Shown here piece by piece: positions 54,740-64,000 of a stretch of DNA of 64,000 nucleotides. Source of the DNA: Erinaceus europaeus (taxonomy: Eukaryota > Chordata > Mammalia > Eulipotyphla > Erinaceidae). The position numbers were made by a program, and so were the translations under genes. How positions within the stretch are numbered: position 1 is the stretch's first letter; the number at the start of each line of letters is the position of its first letter. The notes under the pieces are model-generated. The model did no database searches and was not told the DNA's origin. It saw only the letters and a program-made list of their open reading frames with translations. The stretch lies in assembly GCF_950295315.1 (NCBI RefSeq), contig NC_080164.1, positions 107,779,587 through 107,843,586 of the forward strand, in the 5' to 3' direction.

Positions 54740-55880
54740 TCTACAAAAACTGGATAAGGCCAAGAGAACAGCACACTTTAATGATGGCCCTTTTGGTCAC
54801 TATCAGGCCACCTCATCATCCGAGGCCTTAGTCAAGGAATCCTAGGATTCCCATATAGATATGATGGGTCTAGACCTCTAACAGGTCCCTCTCTCCAATA
54901 TCACTGGTAATGTACATCAGGAACAACATCATAAACTCTCAGGTGGGCCTCTACAGGACACTGTCCTCAATGTAAAACAACAATGGTAAAAATTGCCCCA
55001 CTCTCCGAAGGGAGGCTGGGTCAACAAACTCTGCCATTCAAGGACGACTGATCCTGAAATGAGTGCAGCCTAGAATGTTCCTAGGTTTGACCATGGTATG
55101 TGAGTTCAGATGGGCAGGGATGTAGAGGTTGCACAGGCTCCTGTGCTAAGTATGGATAGACAACGCCCTAAGTCAGATTGATGGGGTTTATAGTTCATGG
55201 TGTTTATATACTTTCCCTGTATTTGGGAGCTACTCTCTGCCCTGATCCAGCTTTCTAGTCCTATTCTCAACTTTGACATCATCTCCCCAGACAGTACTTT
55301 TAGTATGATAGCTATTGGGCTCAGGAAAAAAATGGTAAAGTCATGAAATTAGTAAAGTTATAAAGTCATATCCCTTGGAATATAACGAAAATAGACTTCC
55401 TAGATTTTTCCAACAAGAAGACCCTAAATCCCATCTGCTATATTCTTACCTTTAGGTTCCTGATTACTAATTAATTTGTTCTGCTTTATAACTTAATGCA
55501 TTTCAGCCACCAAGTTGCAGATGCTACCATGACACCAGTCTTATTTCCCTAGGTAGATGACCTCACCAATGAGTCCTGGAACATCACCTCTCCAGACCCC
55601 TGCCCCACTAGGGAAAGATAGAAACAGGCTAGGGGGTATGGACCTACCTGCCAACGTCCATGTCCAGTGGAAAAGCAATTTCAGAAGCCAGAACTCCCAC
55701 CTTCTATACCTCATAAAGATCTTTGGTTCATACTCCCAGAGGGATAAAGAATAGGGAAGCTTCCACTAGAGGGGATGAGATATGAAACTGGTGGTGGGAA
55801 CTGTTTGGAATTGTACCCCTCTTATGCCACAATCATTTTGATCATTATTAAATCACTAAGAAAGTATATTTTTAAAAATT
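54740..55880 (+). mobile_element. L1-like non-coding retroelement, near full length
   Basis: Uninterrupted reference copy of about 1.14 kb for the family, from aaggtctacaaaaactgg to attaaatcactaagaaag. Confidence 0.82.
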
Positions 55881-56210
55881 AATGCAGGCAATAAATGAGT
55901 GAATGTTTATGACTTATAGCATTTTAACTTTCCAGTGAGGAGGGAGAGAGTGATCAGAACTCCTGGCAGTCATTTTGAACTAGGAACCTAGGGCCTCATG
56001 CATGTAAGGCCTGTACTCTCCCATGGTGTCACCCACCCCCCCCCCAAACCCATCTATGAGATTTTGAACATGCATCAGAAACACAAGTGTGAGATAATTT
56101 ATCTAAAATAAATCAACTCATCACATCTTTTTTCAGTAAAAGTGAGTGGAAGAAGGGGGTATAATTATTTTAGCACTACAATTTCTATTCAGCAAGCTCT
56201 ATAATTTAAA
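55881..56210. other. Unique sequence with SINE remnant
   Basis: C-run at 56035-56045; nothing else clear. Confidence 0.45.
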
Positions 56211-56214
56211 AAAA

Positions 56215-56500
56215 TTTTTTATATTTATTTATTTTCCCTTTTGTTGCCCTGGTTGTTCTTTATTGTTGTTGTAGTTATTGTTGTTGTTATCGATGTTGCT
56301 GTTGTTGGATAGGACAGAGAGAAATGGAGAGAGGAGGGGAAGACAGAAAGGGGGAAAGACACCTGCAGGCCTGCTTCACTGTCTGTGAAGCAACCCTCCT
56401 GCAGGTGGGGAGCCAGGGGCTCAAACTGGTATCGTTATGCCGGCCCTTGCACTTCGAGCCATATGCGCTTAACCCGCTGCGTTACCGCCTGACTCCCTGC
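56215..56500 (-). mobile_element. SINE type B, reverse
   Basis: ttttcccttttgttgccctgg to gttaccgcctgactccc. Confidence 0.88.
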
Positions 56501-57230
56501 TCTGTAATTTTTATCTGAATTTTCCTAAAAGGGCAGATCAAGTATAAAATGAGTATGCTTCTAACTCTACAGATTGCTGTCTTTCTTAAGGTAACAAAAA
56601 AAAATTATTATTGAGAATCAGTCCTTTTTTGACTGGTAATGTGACATTAAAAGAAAAGAAGGTTGAGAATTCTTACAAGTAGCTTTCTAATTTTACATTA
56701 CTGACAGATCTATGACAAAAAGAAGTCTGCATGACACAGACAAAAACAAGCTCAGAAGTAGGTTTCAGAGACTTGAAATGCTATTTTTATGAGACATTTC
56801 TAAAATCCTTGGCTAGCATTAAAGCTAGGAATAGGAGCTGCCACATGAGAATTAATGTGCACAGGCATTCAGGTCAACAATACAGTCCTTTGTGATTCTG
56901 TCTGAGGAAATGTGACCTTCATATGTATTGGACAGGGACTATCCCACTTACCTATGTGTATGCTTTCCATGAGACAGGGCATATTTTTAACCAAAATCCA
57001 GCAGATTGTAAATGTTGTTATTAACCTAAGGTCTGATGTAAATTAATGTAACAGTATGGGGGCGGTGGGGGGGTGGAAATGATCACATTCCACTTTCACA
57101 TCTTGGAAGCCTCAGAAAATTAAAAATTTTTTCTAAGTGACATGCCAAAAGAATTAGTAATATTACCCATGTGATGTGCTTAGCAGGGCTTAGAAGGCAT
57201 CACAACTGGTTTCAGGAAAAGAGGGACGAG
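56501..57230. other. Unique intronic sequence, no interspersed repeat
   Basis: Start of a 3.6-kb stretch without SINE or L1 copies that surrounds the PDLIM5 exons. Confidence 0.55.
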
Positions 57231-57234
57231 TAGA

Positions 57235-58283
57235 AAACTAAGTTAAAGATGACTTTATTACAACACGTTTCCAAACTTCTAAATGCAGTTATTACTGAGT
57301 TTATATCTAATTTACAATACAGTACATATTACAAGACAGAAAGCATTTCTGGTTGGTGTTTCTATGCACTGCACAAAACCTGGCTTCCTAAAAATAGCTG
57401 CAGAGTATTTTTTTTTTTTTTTTGGATGTCGCAGAATCATCTGTAAGGGGTACGTGACATCTATTTTATGTTAACTTCTTCTGATTTAAAAACAAAGCAA
57501 AACTATTTTCTATATTGCACCAGTTAATACCTGGGAGTTGTCTATAGCCATAGAAAACATCCATTAGCTCAGATAGAATTATTTCCTTTGGTAGGAAGCA
57601 GGATTTTTTTTTTTAAATTAATCAAATCAAAGGAGCACTGTAGCCCCCCCCCAAACCCCCACCACCACCTATGGTAGGTAGGAGATGAGTTTTTTTCTCT
57701 CTTCTAAGGTACAGAATCTGGTCTGACCCTTATATAGCCATCCTGAGCTTTAGAAGGTACTCGAGTTGATAACCAACACTATTCTAATAAAGTCTTCTTA
57801 TTTTATCTCCCTATTTTTGCTTATTTAAAATAATTCCTAACTCTTTTGGAGAATGATGTAAAAAGGAACTTGAAGGGACTCTTGGGTTAATGTAATAACA
57901 GAAGCAAGGTCTCCTCTGAATGATAAAAAAGGATGTCAAATACTCATCTACCTCTACTTAAAATAGCCACACAGGTACCAAGCACACAGATAAGAGTTAT
58001 TTTATCAAGGCTCCTTTTCCAATATCTCGTGACACAGGAGACAGGGGTAGATCCACTGAGCAGATCTACTCCCTCAATTTTCTTTCTTGGTTTGATATTT
58101 GTCAGCTACTGACTAACACAAAATGTGTTCATCTTCAGCGGCAAAGTGTTTGAAAAGCATACAGAAAAGGTGCTACTTCTTCCGTCAGGCAATCGTGACA
58201 CAGACTTTGCGGTGAAGTCAGGAAAGTAAGAGAGAGAAGAAAAAGGTGTGAGCTGGCTGCTTGGGAAGAGGCAGTTGTATAAA
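57235..58283 (-). other. PDLIM5: 3' UTR of the short PDLIM5 isoform
   Basis: About 1.05 kb after the short-isoform stop codon, free of interspersed repeats and AT-rich. An AATAAA polyadenylation signal (minus strand) lies at 57254-57259, so cleavage is expected at about 57230-57240. It contains an A-run (minus) at 57407-57423 and several T-rich stretches. The extent is inferred from the signal and the absence of SINEs, not from transcript data. Confidence 0.65.
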
Positions 58284-58377
58284 TCACTGAACGTTAAGGG
58301 CACGTGCTGAGACTTCGTGGTGCCAGTCACGTAATTTTGTATATTTGGGACTAAAGATGTGAAGGGGTATCTTTTCC
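58284..58377 (-). CDS. PDLIM5: PDLIM5 alternative terminal exon (short isoform C-terminus)
   Basis: Coding part of an alternative last exon. The acceptor is tatttccacag. The exon opens with one G that completes AAG (Lys), then encodes 30 residues beginning EKIPLHIFSPKYTKL and ending SARALNVQ, then TGA at 58284-58286. This matches the known C-terminus of short PDLIM5/ENH isoforms that lack all three LIM domains, with Ile for Val at one position as I recall it. Short ENH forms can bind alpha-actinin through PDZ but cannot dock kinases through LIM. Choice between this exon and the exon 16.5 kb downstream decides which protein class is made. Confidence 0.95.
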
Positions 58378-58935
58378 CTGTGGAAATAAAAAAAGGGGGG
58401 GAAGAAAGACAGAAAGAAAGGTGATAGAAGAAGTCGTTAAGAGAGAGACAGCAAGGAAGTTCTAGACTCAGTACATGCAGGAAACATGCTTTGTAATAGA
58501 TTAGTGTCATATATAGTCCCATGTAATAGGAAGATTATCAGGGCAGAACAGCTCTACAAAATACAAAAATTAACCTAAAGGTCTTTTCAAAAACATCAAG
58601 CTACACCCAAACACAGTAACCACAAGCCAATGCATGAACCATTCACTGAACTCTAGCATGCTAGCAGGGTACCCAAGACCCTTCTCGCTACGCATTTACT
58701 TCAATACTCAAGAAGACAAGTCTTAGCCATCAAATCCAGGCAGTGACTACCAAGCAAAAAAAAAAAAAAAAAAATCTGTAAGTGGTACACTTCATTCACG
58801 CCAAAGGATGCCCAGTTAAATGCTTAGACTCTTAGGTGCAAAGACAAAAGACCACACCCATTCAGTGCACAGAAGACATGAAAAGCCAAACTGGAATCAC
58901 ATTCAGGAAAAGGATGTATCCCAGAAAACACACTC

Positions 58936-59002
<67 letters not shown>

Positions 59003-59091
59003 GAAGGAAGGAAGAAAGGAAGGAAGGAAGAAAGGAAGGAAGAAAGAAGGAAAAAGAAAATACTCAATTAAAAAAATTAAAAAGAACTTAC
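58378..59091 (-). other. PDLIM5: PDLIM5 intron before the short-isoform exon, with (GAAA)n
   Basis: Contains an A-run at 58756-58773 and a (GAAA)n/(GGAA)n tract at 58938-59060 (minus-strand TTTC). The tract lies about 35 bp inside the intron from the donor at 59091, forming a long pyrimidine stretch in the transcript. Confidence 0.8.
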
Positions 59092-59128
59092 TTTGCCTTC
59101 TTTGGATTCTCAGTTTCAGATTCCTTCA
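59092..59128 (-). CDS. PDLIM5: PDLIM5 37-nt linker exon (LKESE...KKA)
   Basis: Short exon with acceptor ttctgttacag and donor gtaagttc. Joined to the preceding exon (C+TG = Leu) it reads L-KESETENPKKA and leaves AA, which becomes AAC (Asn) when spliced to the 134-nt exon at 41711-41844 or AAG (Lys) when spliced to the terminal exon at 58284-58377. This is the branch point for long, LIM-containing versus short, LIM-less isoforms. It is acidic and Lys-rich, as in other PDLIM5 proteins. The intron on its 3' side begins next to a long GAAA tract. Confidence 0.93.
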
Positions 59129-59739
59129 CTGTAACAGAATAAGCAATAGTTGAGATTAGTTTGCCTTTCTCAACCTGAAAATCTCTTGAACAATTACCTG
59201 TGGCAGTCAATGCCAGGTGGATAGGTTGCAGAGCCACTGAACATTAGAATTTCAAAATGTGTTGCCAATAGGCTACATACCGTGATTACTAGGATAGCAC
59301 TCTAAGGCTTCTCATAGTATTGCCCTGCTCTGGTTTCTTACTCACACTGCTTCCATAATGCGTGCAGAGTGTGATTCAAAAGCAAACTCCAGCAAGTAAC
59401 TAGCTTCCAAAAAGTGTCCATCAGTCTAAACTCTACCTTCTGACAAAGACCATTTTCCCTTAAACGTTTTTAGCGTTGGGGACCAGGAGAGAGCTCAGCC
59501 AGCAGACAAAAAGCCCCAGCACTATAAGGGAGCACCATGGACAGCTCCACAGATGGGAAGCTGTGCTATGGTGATAACTCCTCTCTCTCCCTCTCTCTCT
59601 CTCCCCCACCCCTCTGAAGGTAGAGAAAAACTGGTCCAGGGGAGGCCACTCTGTGGCAGGACAGTGTCCTCTCAAGGCCCTGGCTCCACTCCCAGGTGCC
59701 TGTTGGAAAAAAAATCTCCAATGCTCAGCATTCACTTAC
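59129..59739 (-). other. PDLIM5: PDLIM5 intron
   Basis: 611 bp, no interspersed repeat; a degenerate CT arm at 59578-59615. Confidence 0.75.
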
Positions 59740-59912
59740 GATGCTCAGTGCCAGTGATCTGAGCAAGGATGCGGAAGGATCGAGACTGGGTGGTCCCAGT
59801 GCGTGGGCGCCAGTCCTCGGTGTCCTCCATCAGCCTCTTCTTGCTAGCATCACTGTGTGTGGGGACATGGTAGAACTCCGTGTTGCGATCCACAATGTGT
59901 TTCCTCGGTGGA
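59740..59912 (-). CDS. PDLIM5: PDLIM5 conserved linker exon
   Basis: A 173-nt exon with acceptor ccccccaacag and donor gtaagt. It holds one base completing the previous codon, 57 full codons and one base of the next. The peptide starts PPRKHIVDRNTEFYHVP and ends with SRSFRILAQITGTEH, the highly conserved block between PDZ and LIM domains of ENH, shared with LDB3/ZASP. The block contains EDWRPRTGTTQSRSF. Only a few residues differ from the human protein as I recall it (for example DRN for ERY and LME for LIE). The frame is open and there is no sign of decay. This is the strongest anchor for the gene call. Confidence 0.97.
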
Positions 59913-60104
59913 CTGTTGGGGGGTGGGAGGCAAGAAAGAAGGAAGTATGAAATGTTCTGAGGTTATACCCTTTTTATTTATTTAACCCAATACATTTTTT
60001 CTCCATTTTGAAAGCACACTATGTGGATCATTTTTACAAGTGTCCTCCTGAATCCAGAATGACTAGGCCTTTACAGATGAATGAGCATGCTAAGAAAGAA
60101 CAGT

Positions 60105-60245
60105 AATATGGGGGTAGATAGCATAATGGTTATGCAAAAGAGACCTCTCATCCCTGAGGCTCCAAAGTCCTAGATTGAATCCCCCACACACACCACCACC
60201 ATTAGCCAGAACTGAGTAGTGCTCTTGTTAAAAAAAAAAAAAAAA
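60105..60245 (+). mobile_element. SINE type D
   Basis: ggtagatagcataatggttatgc to poly-A at 60230-60245. It lies in the short intron between the 18-nt and 173-nt exons. Confidence 0.87.
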
Positions 60246-60278
60246 GACAGCAGTACATGTGTATAACAGGAAGATTAC

Positions 60279-60296
60279 CGTTTAGGAGGGATTTTC
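60279..60296 (-). CDS. PDLIM5: PDLIM5 18-nt microexon (KIPPKR)
   Basis: Eighteen-nucleotide exon read G AAA ATC CCT CCT AAA CG, giving K-I-P-P-K plus the first two bases of an Arg codon completed by the next exon (CG+T). It is preceded by a pyrimidine-rich stretch and an AG at 60297-60298 and followed by a GTAATC donor. The hexapeptide KIPPKR immediately before PPRKHIV is a known rodent PDLIM5 isoform feature as I recall it. Because the length is a multiple of three, skipping keeps frame, so this is probably a cassette exon adding a small basic patch to the linker. The acceptor context (taaaag) is weak, consistent with alternative use. Confidence 0.88.
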
Positions 60297-60636
60297 CTTT
60301 TAATTGATAGAAGAAAAGCAGCAGAAGAAAGATCCCCAACATGAAGGAAAGGAGGGGGAAAAAAGGAGAGAAAGAAAGTAAATAGAAATTGAAAAACTTT
60401 GTAGTAGTTAAAAAACATCAAACAAGTCAACATTATTGGCACTGTTTTTCTTACAGCTAACAAAACACAGATGTGAACTGAAATCTCAACTGCTATTTAA
60501 TATTGATAAATTGCTGAAACATATTGGTTTGAAAAACATTAAACAAGTATGTCTTCACTTGGTCTTAGTATCATGATGGTCTAGTCAAGGCTAAGTCTGT
60601 TGTGAAAACTTCTGTACTATTTCCCTGGCACCCAAT

Positions 60637-61040
60637 TTCCTTCCTTCCTTCCTTCCTTCCTTCCTTCCTTCCTTCCTTCCTTCCTTCCTTCCTTCCTTTT
60701 TTCCTTCCTTCCTTCCTTGCTTTTTCTTTTATTAGTGATTTAACAGTGACTACAAGATCATAATATAATGGGGGTATAATTCTACCCCACTCCCACCACC
60801 AAAATTCTGTGCCCCCCCACCACCTAAGATCATAGTTATGAACTATTTTTATTTATTTATTTTTGGATAGAGACAGAGTGAAATTGAGAGGGAAGGTGGA
60901 GACAGAGAGAGACACCTATAGCCCTGCTTCACCACTAGCAAAGCTTCCCCCTTGCAGGTAGGGACCAGGGACTTGAACCTGGGCCATGCACATGGTAGTG
61001 TGTGTATGCTCAACTGGGTGCACCACCACCTGGACCTCTC
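60637..61040 (-). mobile_element. (CCTT)n, L1-like 3' end (-), SINE A (-)
   Basis: About 20 CCTT units 60640-60720; 60730-60835 the reversed last 100 bp of the L1-like family; 60848-61040 reverse type A. Confidence 0.82.
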
Positions 61041-61149
61041 TGTGAATTTTCTGTTAATAAAGTACAAAATGGGCAGTAGAAGATGCCAAGCGGTGTGTTC
61101 ACACGTTAAATAGGCACAGTTTTGTAAATCAACTTTGTCTTGATTCAGA

Positions 61150-61325
61150 GTGTGGACAGGGGGTGGCCCACCTGGTAGAAAACACACTTGACCATATGTG
61201 AGAACTGGGGTTCAAACCCCCAGCCACTGCAGTGGAGTACCTGCTTCAGAAGTGGGGGGACAGTGCTTTGAGGGCTCTCTCTCTCTCTCTGTATATCACT
61301 ACTTACTAAAAAAAAAAAAAGAAAA
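61150..61325 (+). mobile_element. SINE type A
   Basis: gtggacagggggtggcccacctgg, (CT)n 61276-61290, poly-A 61309-61325. Confidence 0.75.
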
Positions 61326-61645
61326 AAAGTAAAACAAAACAATACCAAAAAAAAAGCTTCACTAACTAAAATTCTAGAGAAATTTAAACTATAGAAGCTT
61401 AGTAGTTTAATAGTAAAAATTTTCAAGTTGCCCTAAGGACAAAGGGTGTCAAGAGTCAGTTTGTGTCTGAAACCATCTATGCCTGTTGTTGCTTGAGTTT
61501 ATGAAGATGTGTCTGTCTTTAAATGAACTATGCTTAACTTGATGTTTGTGGAAGGTCTTCTAGATATTTGACATTTTAAATATCTATTAAATAGTGCCAA
61601 TTTCAGGCATAAAGACTAGTCTACTATCTACAAAAATTTTGGTCT
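61326..61645. other. Unique intronic sequence
   Basis: No feature recognised. Confidence 0.5.
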
Positions 61646-61649
61646 ATAA

Positions 61650-61718
61650 AGTGTAGAGCAAGCCCCTGCTCCCCACCTGCAGAAGGGGAGCTTCATAAAT
61701 GGTGATGCAGGGCTGCAG

Positions 61719-61763
<45 letters not shown>

Positions 61764-61860
61764 CCTCCCTCCCTCCCTGTGTCACTCTTTCTGGCCTTTC
61801 TCTGTCTCTATCACATAAAAAGGAAGAAAATGACTACAGGGAATAGTGGAGTTATGATAA
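61650..61860 (+). mobile_element. 5'-truncated SINE A with (CT)n
   Basis: gcaagcccctgctccccacctgc, (CT)n 61728-61760, body to 61855. Confidence 0.75.
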
Positions 61861-62054
61861 AACGGCTACTTATAAGGGCACTGCTGTTTAACCACCACAC
61901 ATCTGCAAGAAGTACAGCACATCTCAGCCCCTTGTGACTGGCACTACAACTCAAGGTCTCATGTGATGAAGTTGTTTCAAGCATTTTCCTAGTGTTTTCT
62001 GACCTGAAACCTGTAGCCTCTGATGATTCTGTGGTGAAAAAAAAACATTAACTT

Positions 62055-62230
62055 TGGGGTGGGAAGATAGCATAATGGTTATACAAAAAGCTCTCATGCC
62101 TGAGGCTCCAGAGTCCAAGGTTCAATCTCTAGCATCACCATAAGACAGAGCTAAGCAGTGCTCTGGTGTCTCTCCCCTCCCCCCTTTGCTCTCTCATTAA
62201 CATAAATAAATTACAACCTCAATAATTTTA
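62055..62230 (+). mobile_element. SINE type D
   Basis: ggtgggaagatagcataatgg to aaataaattacaacc. Confidence 0.85.
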
Positions 62231-62319
62231 TTTTTAAAGATGAGTTTGAGGTAGGACATAAACTTGATTGTCAAAAGTCAATTACTTACTTCAAAGTATA
62301 AGAATTCAGAATTAGAAAA

Positions 62320-62575
62320 TTTTGGGGTCAGGTGGTGGTGAATCCGATTAAGTGGGTTCAAACCCTTGCTCCCTACCTGCAGGGGAGAAGCTTCATAAGT
62401 GGTGGAGGAGGTTCACGGGTCTCTCTCTCTCCCTTTATATTCCTCACTACCCTCTCAACTTCTCTCTGTCCTAGTCAATAAAATAGAAAGAACAATAAAG
62501 GAAAAAAATGGCCACCTGGAGTGGTAGATTTTTCATGCAGGCACCCAGTGATAACCCTAGTAGCAATTAAAAGAA
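62320..62575 (+). mobile_element. SINE type A, long form
   Basis: ggggtcaggtggtggtgaatcc to cagtgataaccctagtagc. Confidence 0.8.
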
Positions 62576-63380
62576 ATAGAAAGTTCAATTTTTTTGTTAA
62601 CCATGTTAAATATAGGCACAAGACTGCATTTCTAACTCCAATAAACAGTCTGCATCATAGATATCTGTTTGTCTGAAAGCCCAGATCTTTTCCACTGAAG
62701 AAGTGTGGGTCTTCTACATATACTGCTGATTCATGAGAAGTTTGTTGTTAGGAAAAGCAGTGTCTATGCTCCATAACAAACTTGAAGCTTCTTGCAATGA
62801 GAAGAAACTAATAAGATTTTCTGATGGTGTTACATTGAAAGTAAGATAGAACATTAGAGGGTGACATGATGAAAATTCCCAAAGGAACCAGTAAATAAGT
62901 ACTTACATGGTGCCAGGGTTACTGACGAGAGAATGGTAGACGCAAGACAGGTATAACAGAGGAGAGAAGACAGTAATGTCCCCGGGATGATGGAAAACAG
63001 ACAAAGAAGAGGTTACAAGAAGAGAAGAAATAACAGGATTCAAAACAAGGAATTGACATGAAGATGGCAAGCAAGCATGCATTCAGAACAATGATACAAT
63101 CCACACAAAACAAAAATGAACAAATGGTAGTCACAATTCTGTTATGCTGATACTGACTGAACAGTGGTCTACCTGTGAGCTTTTTAGTTTTCCCAAACAT
63201 TGGAAAAATATTTTATATACCAATTCTGACTCAAGTCTCAAGGGGGTGAATCTTGAGAGAACAACTCATTATTCATTTTTTTTAGCTTTTAAAATATGTT
63301 TTACCATGGACCCAGACTCCCAATATCCACCTGACAAAAGACGTAGAGTGACATCATTATTTGAAGTAACACAAAGATTC
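62576..63380. other. Unique intronic sequence with a possible microexon
   Basis: Only recognisable item is a strong acceptor-donor pair enclosing 15 bp at 62907-62921 (minus strand); see findings. Confidence 0.5.
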
Positions 63381-63384
63381 CTCT

Positions 63385-64000
63385 AGCCACTGTCACTGGT
63401 CATCTCCATCAGGAACAACATAATGGACCCCTATGTCAGTCCCTATAAGACCTTGCCCTCAATGTGGATCAACAAGGGTAGGGAATGTTCCATTCTCCAA
63501 AGGGAGGTTGGACAACATACTCTACTTACTACCCAAGGAAGATAGGTCCTGAAATTAGTGCAGCCTGGAATGTTCTTAGGTAAGAAAGCAAGCTCAGACC
63601 TGCAGGGATGCAGAGGTTACATAGGCTCCTGTGCTGAATATGGGCACCAGATAAAATTGATGGGGCTTACAGTGAACAATATATACTTTCCCCATATTTG
63701 GGAGCTGCTCTCTTCCCCTGATCCAACTTTCTAGTCTTTTTTCAAACTATGACAACATGTCCCCAGACAATAACCTGAGTCTACCTGCATATTAGATGTC
63801 AGGCTTAGGCAAAAACGAGTAAAGTCATGGGCCCTCTGGAATATACCTAAAATAGACCTACTAGATTTTTCAAAAACAGAGAGCCTAAGTCTTCATCTGC
63901 AATAATATTCTTGCCTTTAGATTCATGATGAGTTAATAATTTTTTCTACTTTATATCTTAACTCTTTTTCAGTCATCAGGTTCCAGATGCTACCATAATG
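63385..64000 (+). mobile_element. L1-like non-coding retroelement, runs off the window
   Basis: 5' and middle parts of the family (ccactgtcactggtcatctcc to gttccagatgctaccataatg); the 3' end lies beyond 64000. Confidence 0.82.

Larger units (their letters stand above)
4266..60296 (-). other. PDLIM5: PDLIM5 (ENH) gene, internal part
   Basis: Span of the recognisable PDLIM5 exons in this window, transcribed right to left. PDLIM5 is a PDZ-LIM scaffold of Z-discs and the actin cytoskeleton; the family binds alpha-actinin through PDZ and protein kinases through LIM domains. Seen here are the linker between PDZ and LIM1, the first two LIM1 cysteines, and the alternative short-isoform terminus. Every junction joins in phase (1 nt + 2 nt splits throughout), and all donors are GT and acceptors AG. 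Introns from 5' to 3' are 366, 611, 17247 and 37270 bp, or 714 bp to the alternative terminal exon. PDZ exons and LIM1-3 lie outside the window. Identification rests on recalled PDLIM5 protein sequence, not a search. Confidence 0.95.

Noticed and set aside
58106..58522. 138-codon minus-strand frame over the short-isoform exon
   Set aside because: It reads the alternative PDLIM5 exon in the wrong frame and runs through the splice acceptor.
58938..59060. Regular repeats as a CRISPR-like or satellite array
   Set aside because: Plain tetranucleotide microsatellite (GAAA/GGAA), as at 60640-60720 and 6868-6985.

Overview
This is a mammalian genomic window: a gene-poor, repeat-dense stretch lying inside one protein-coding gene read on the minus strand. 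The repeats are several tRNA-derived SINE families, degenerate L1, a non-coding poly-A-terminated L1-like family and LTR fragments. From memory, the SINE and L1 sequences match those of the European hedgehog (Erinaceus) or a close eulipotyphlan. No database was searched, so that assignment is recollection.

Host gene. Six exon pieces on the minus strand, with matching splice sites and codon phases, identify PDLIM5 (ENH, Enigma homolog). In transcript order they are an 18-nt microexon (60279-60296), a 173-nt exon (59740-59912), a 37-nt exon (59092-59128), an alternative terminal exon that ends the short LIM-less isoform (coding 58284-58377, 3' UTR to about 57235), and, for the long isoform, a 134-nt linker exon (41711-41844) and a 175-nt exon (4266-4440) that ends two cysteines into LIM1. 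The PDZ exons lie beyond 64000 and the remaining LIM exons lie before 1. Everything else is intron: about 37 kb between the last two exons and 17 kb before the linker exon.

Repeats. I use five informal SINE labels. A is the short tRNA-derived form with the poly-purine/CT arm. B is the long form with a body of about 300 bp. C has a 'ggtgcagtgggtaaagc'-like head. D has an 'atagcataatggttatgc'-like head. E has a 'catgacccaggttcaagcc'-like head. One broken L1 spans about 10.5-15.8 kb, and many 5'-truncated L1 or L1-like tails are scattered through the window. A solo LTR at 16624-16982 has 6-bp target-site duplications (TSDs).

Most unusual content. (1) At 20322-22259, minus strand, there is a 5'-truncated non-LTR retrotransposon whose reverse transcriptase is unlike L1. 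It resembles Jockey/CR1/I-type elements known mainly from invertebrates and fish. It keeps one reading frame over about 640 codons with four stops, is rich in CpG, and has a 9-bp TSD; it is a candidate for horizontal transfer. (2) Three tiny insertions without a poly-A tail are each flanked by 15-16 bp TSDs: a 5' half of tRNA-Gly, a 43-nt SINE tRNA head, and the first 48-49 nt of 5S rRNA. (3) A perfect 136-bp duplication sits 0.94 kb from its twin and interrupts a SINE.

Most open reading frames in the window are chance readings through CT/GA-rich SINE arms and microsatellites and are not listed. SINE boundaries are by eye, usually within 5-20 bp, unless a TSD is given.
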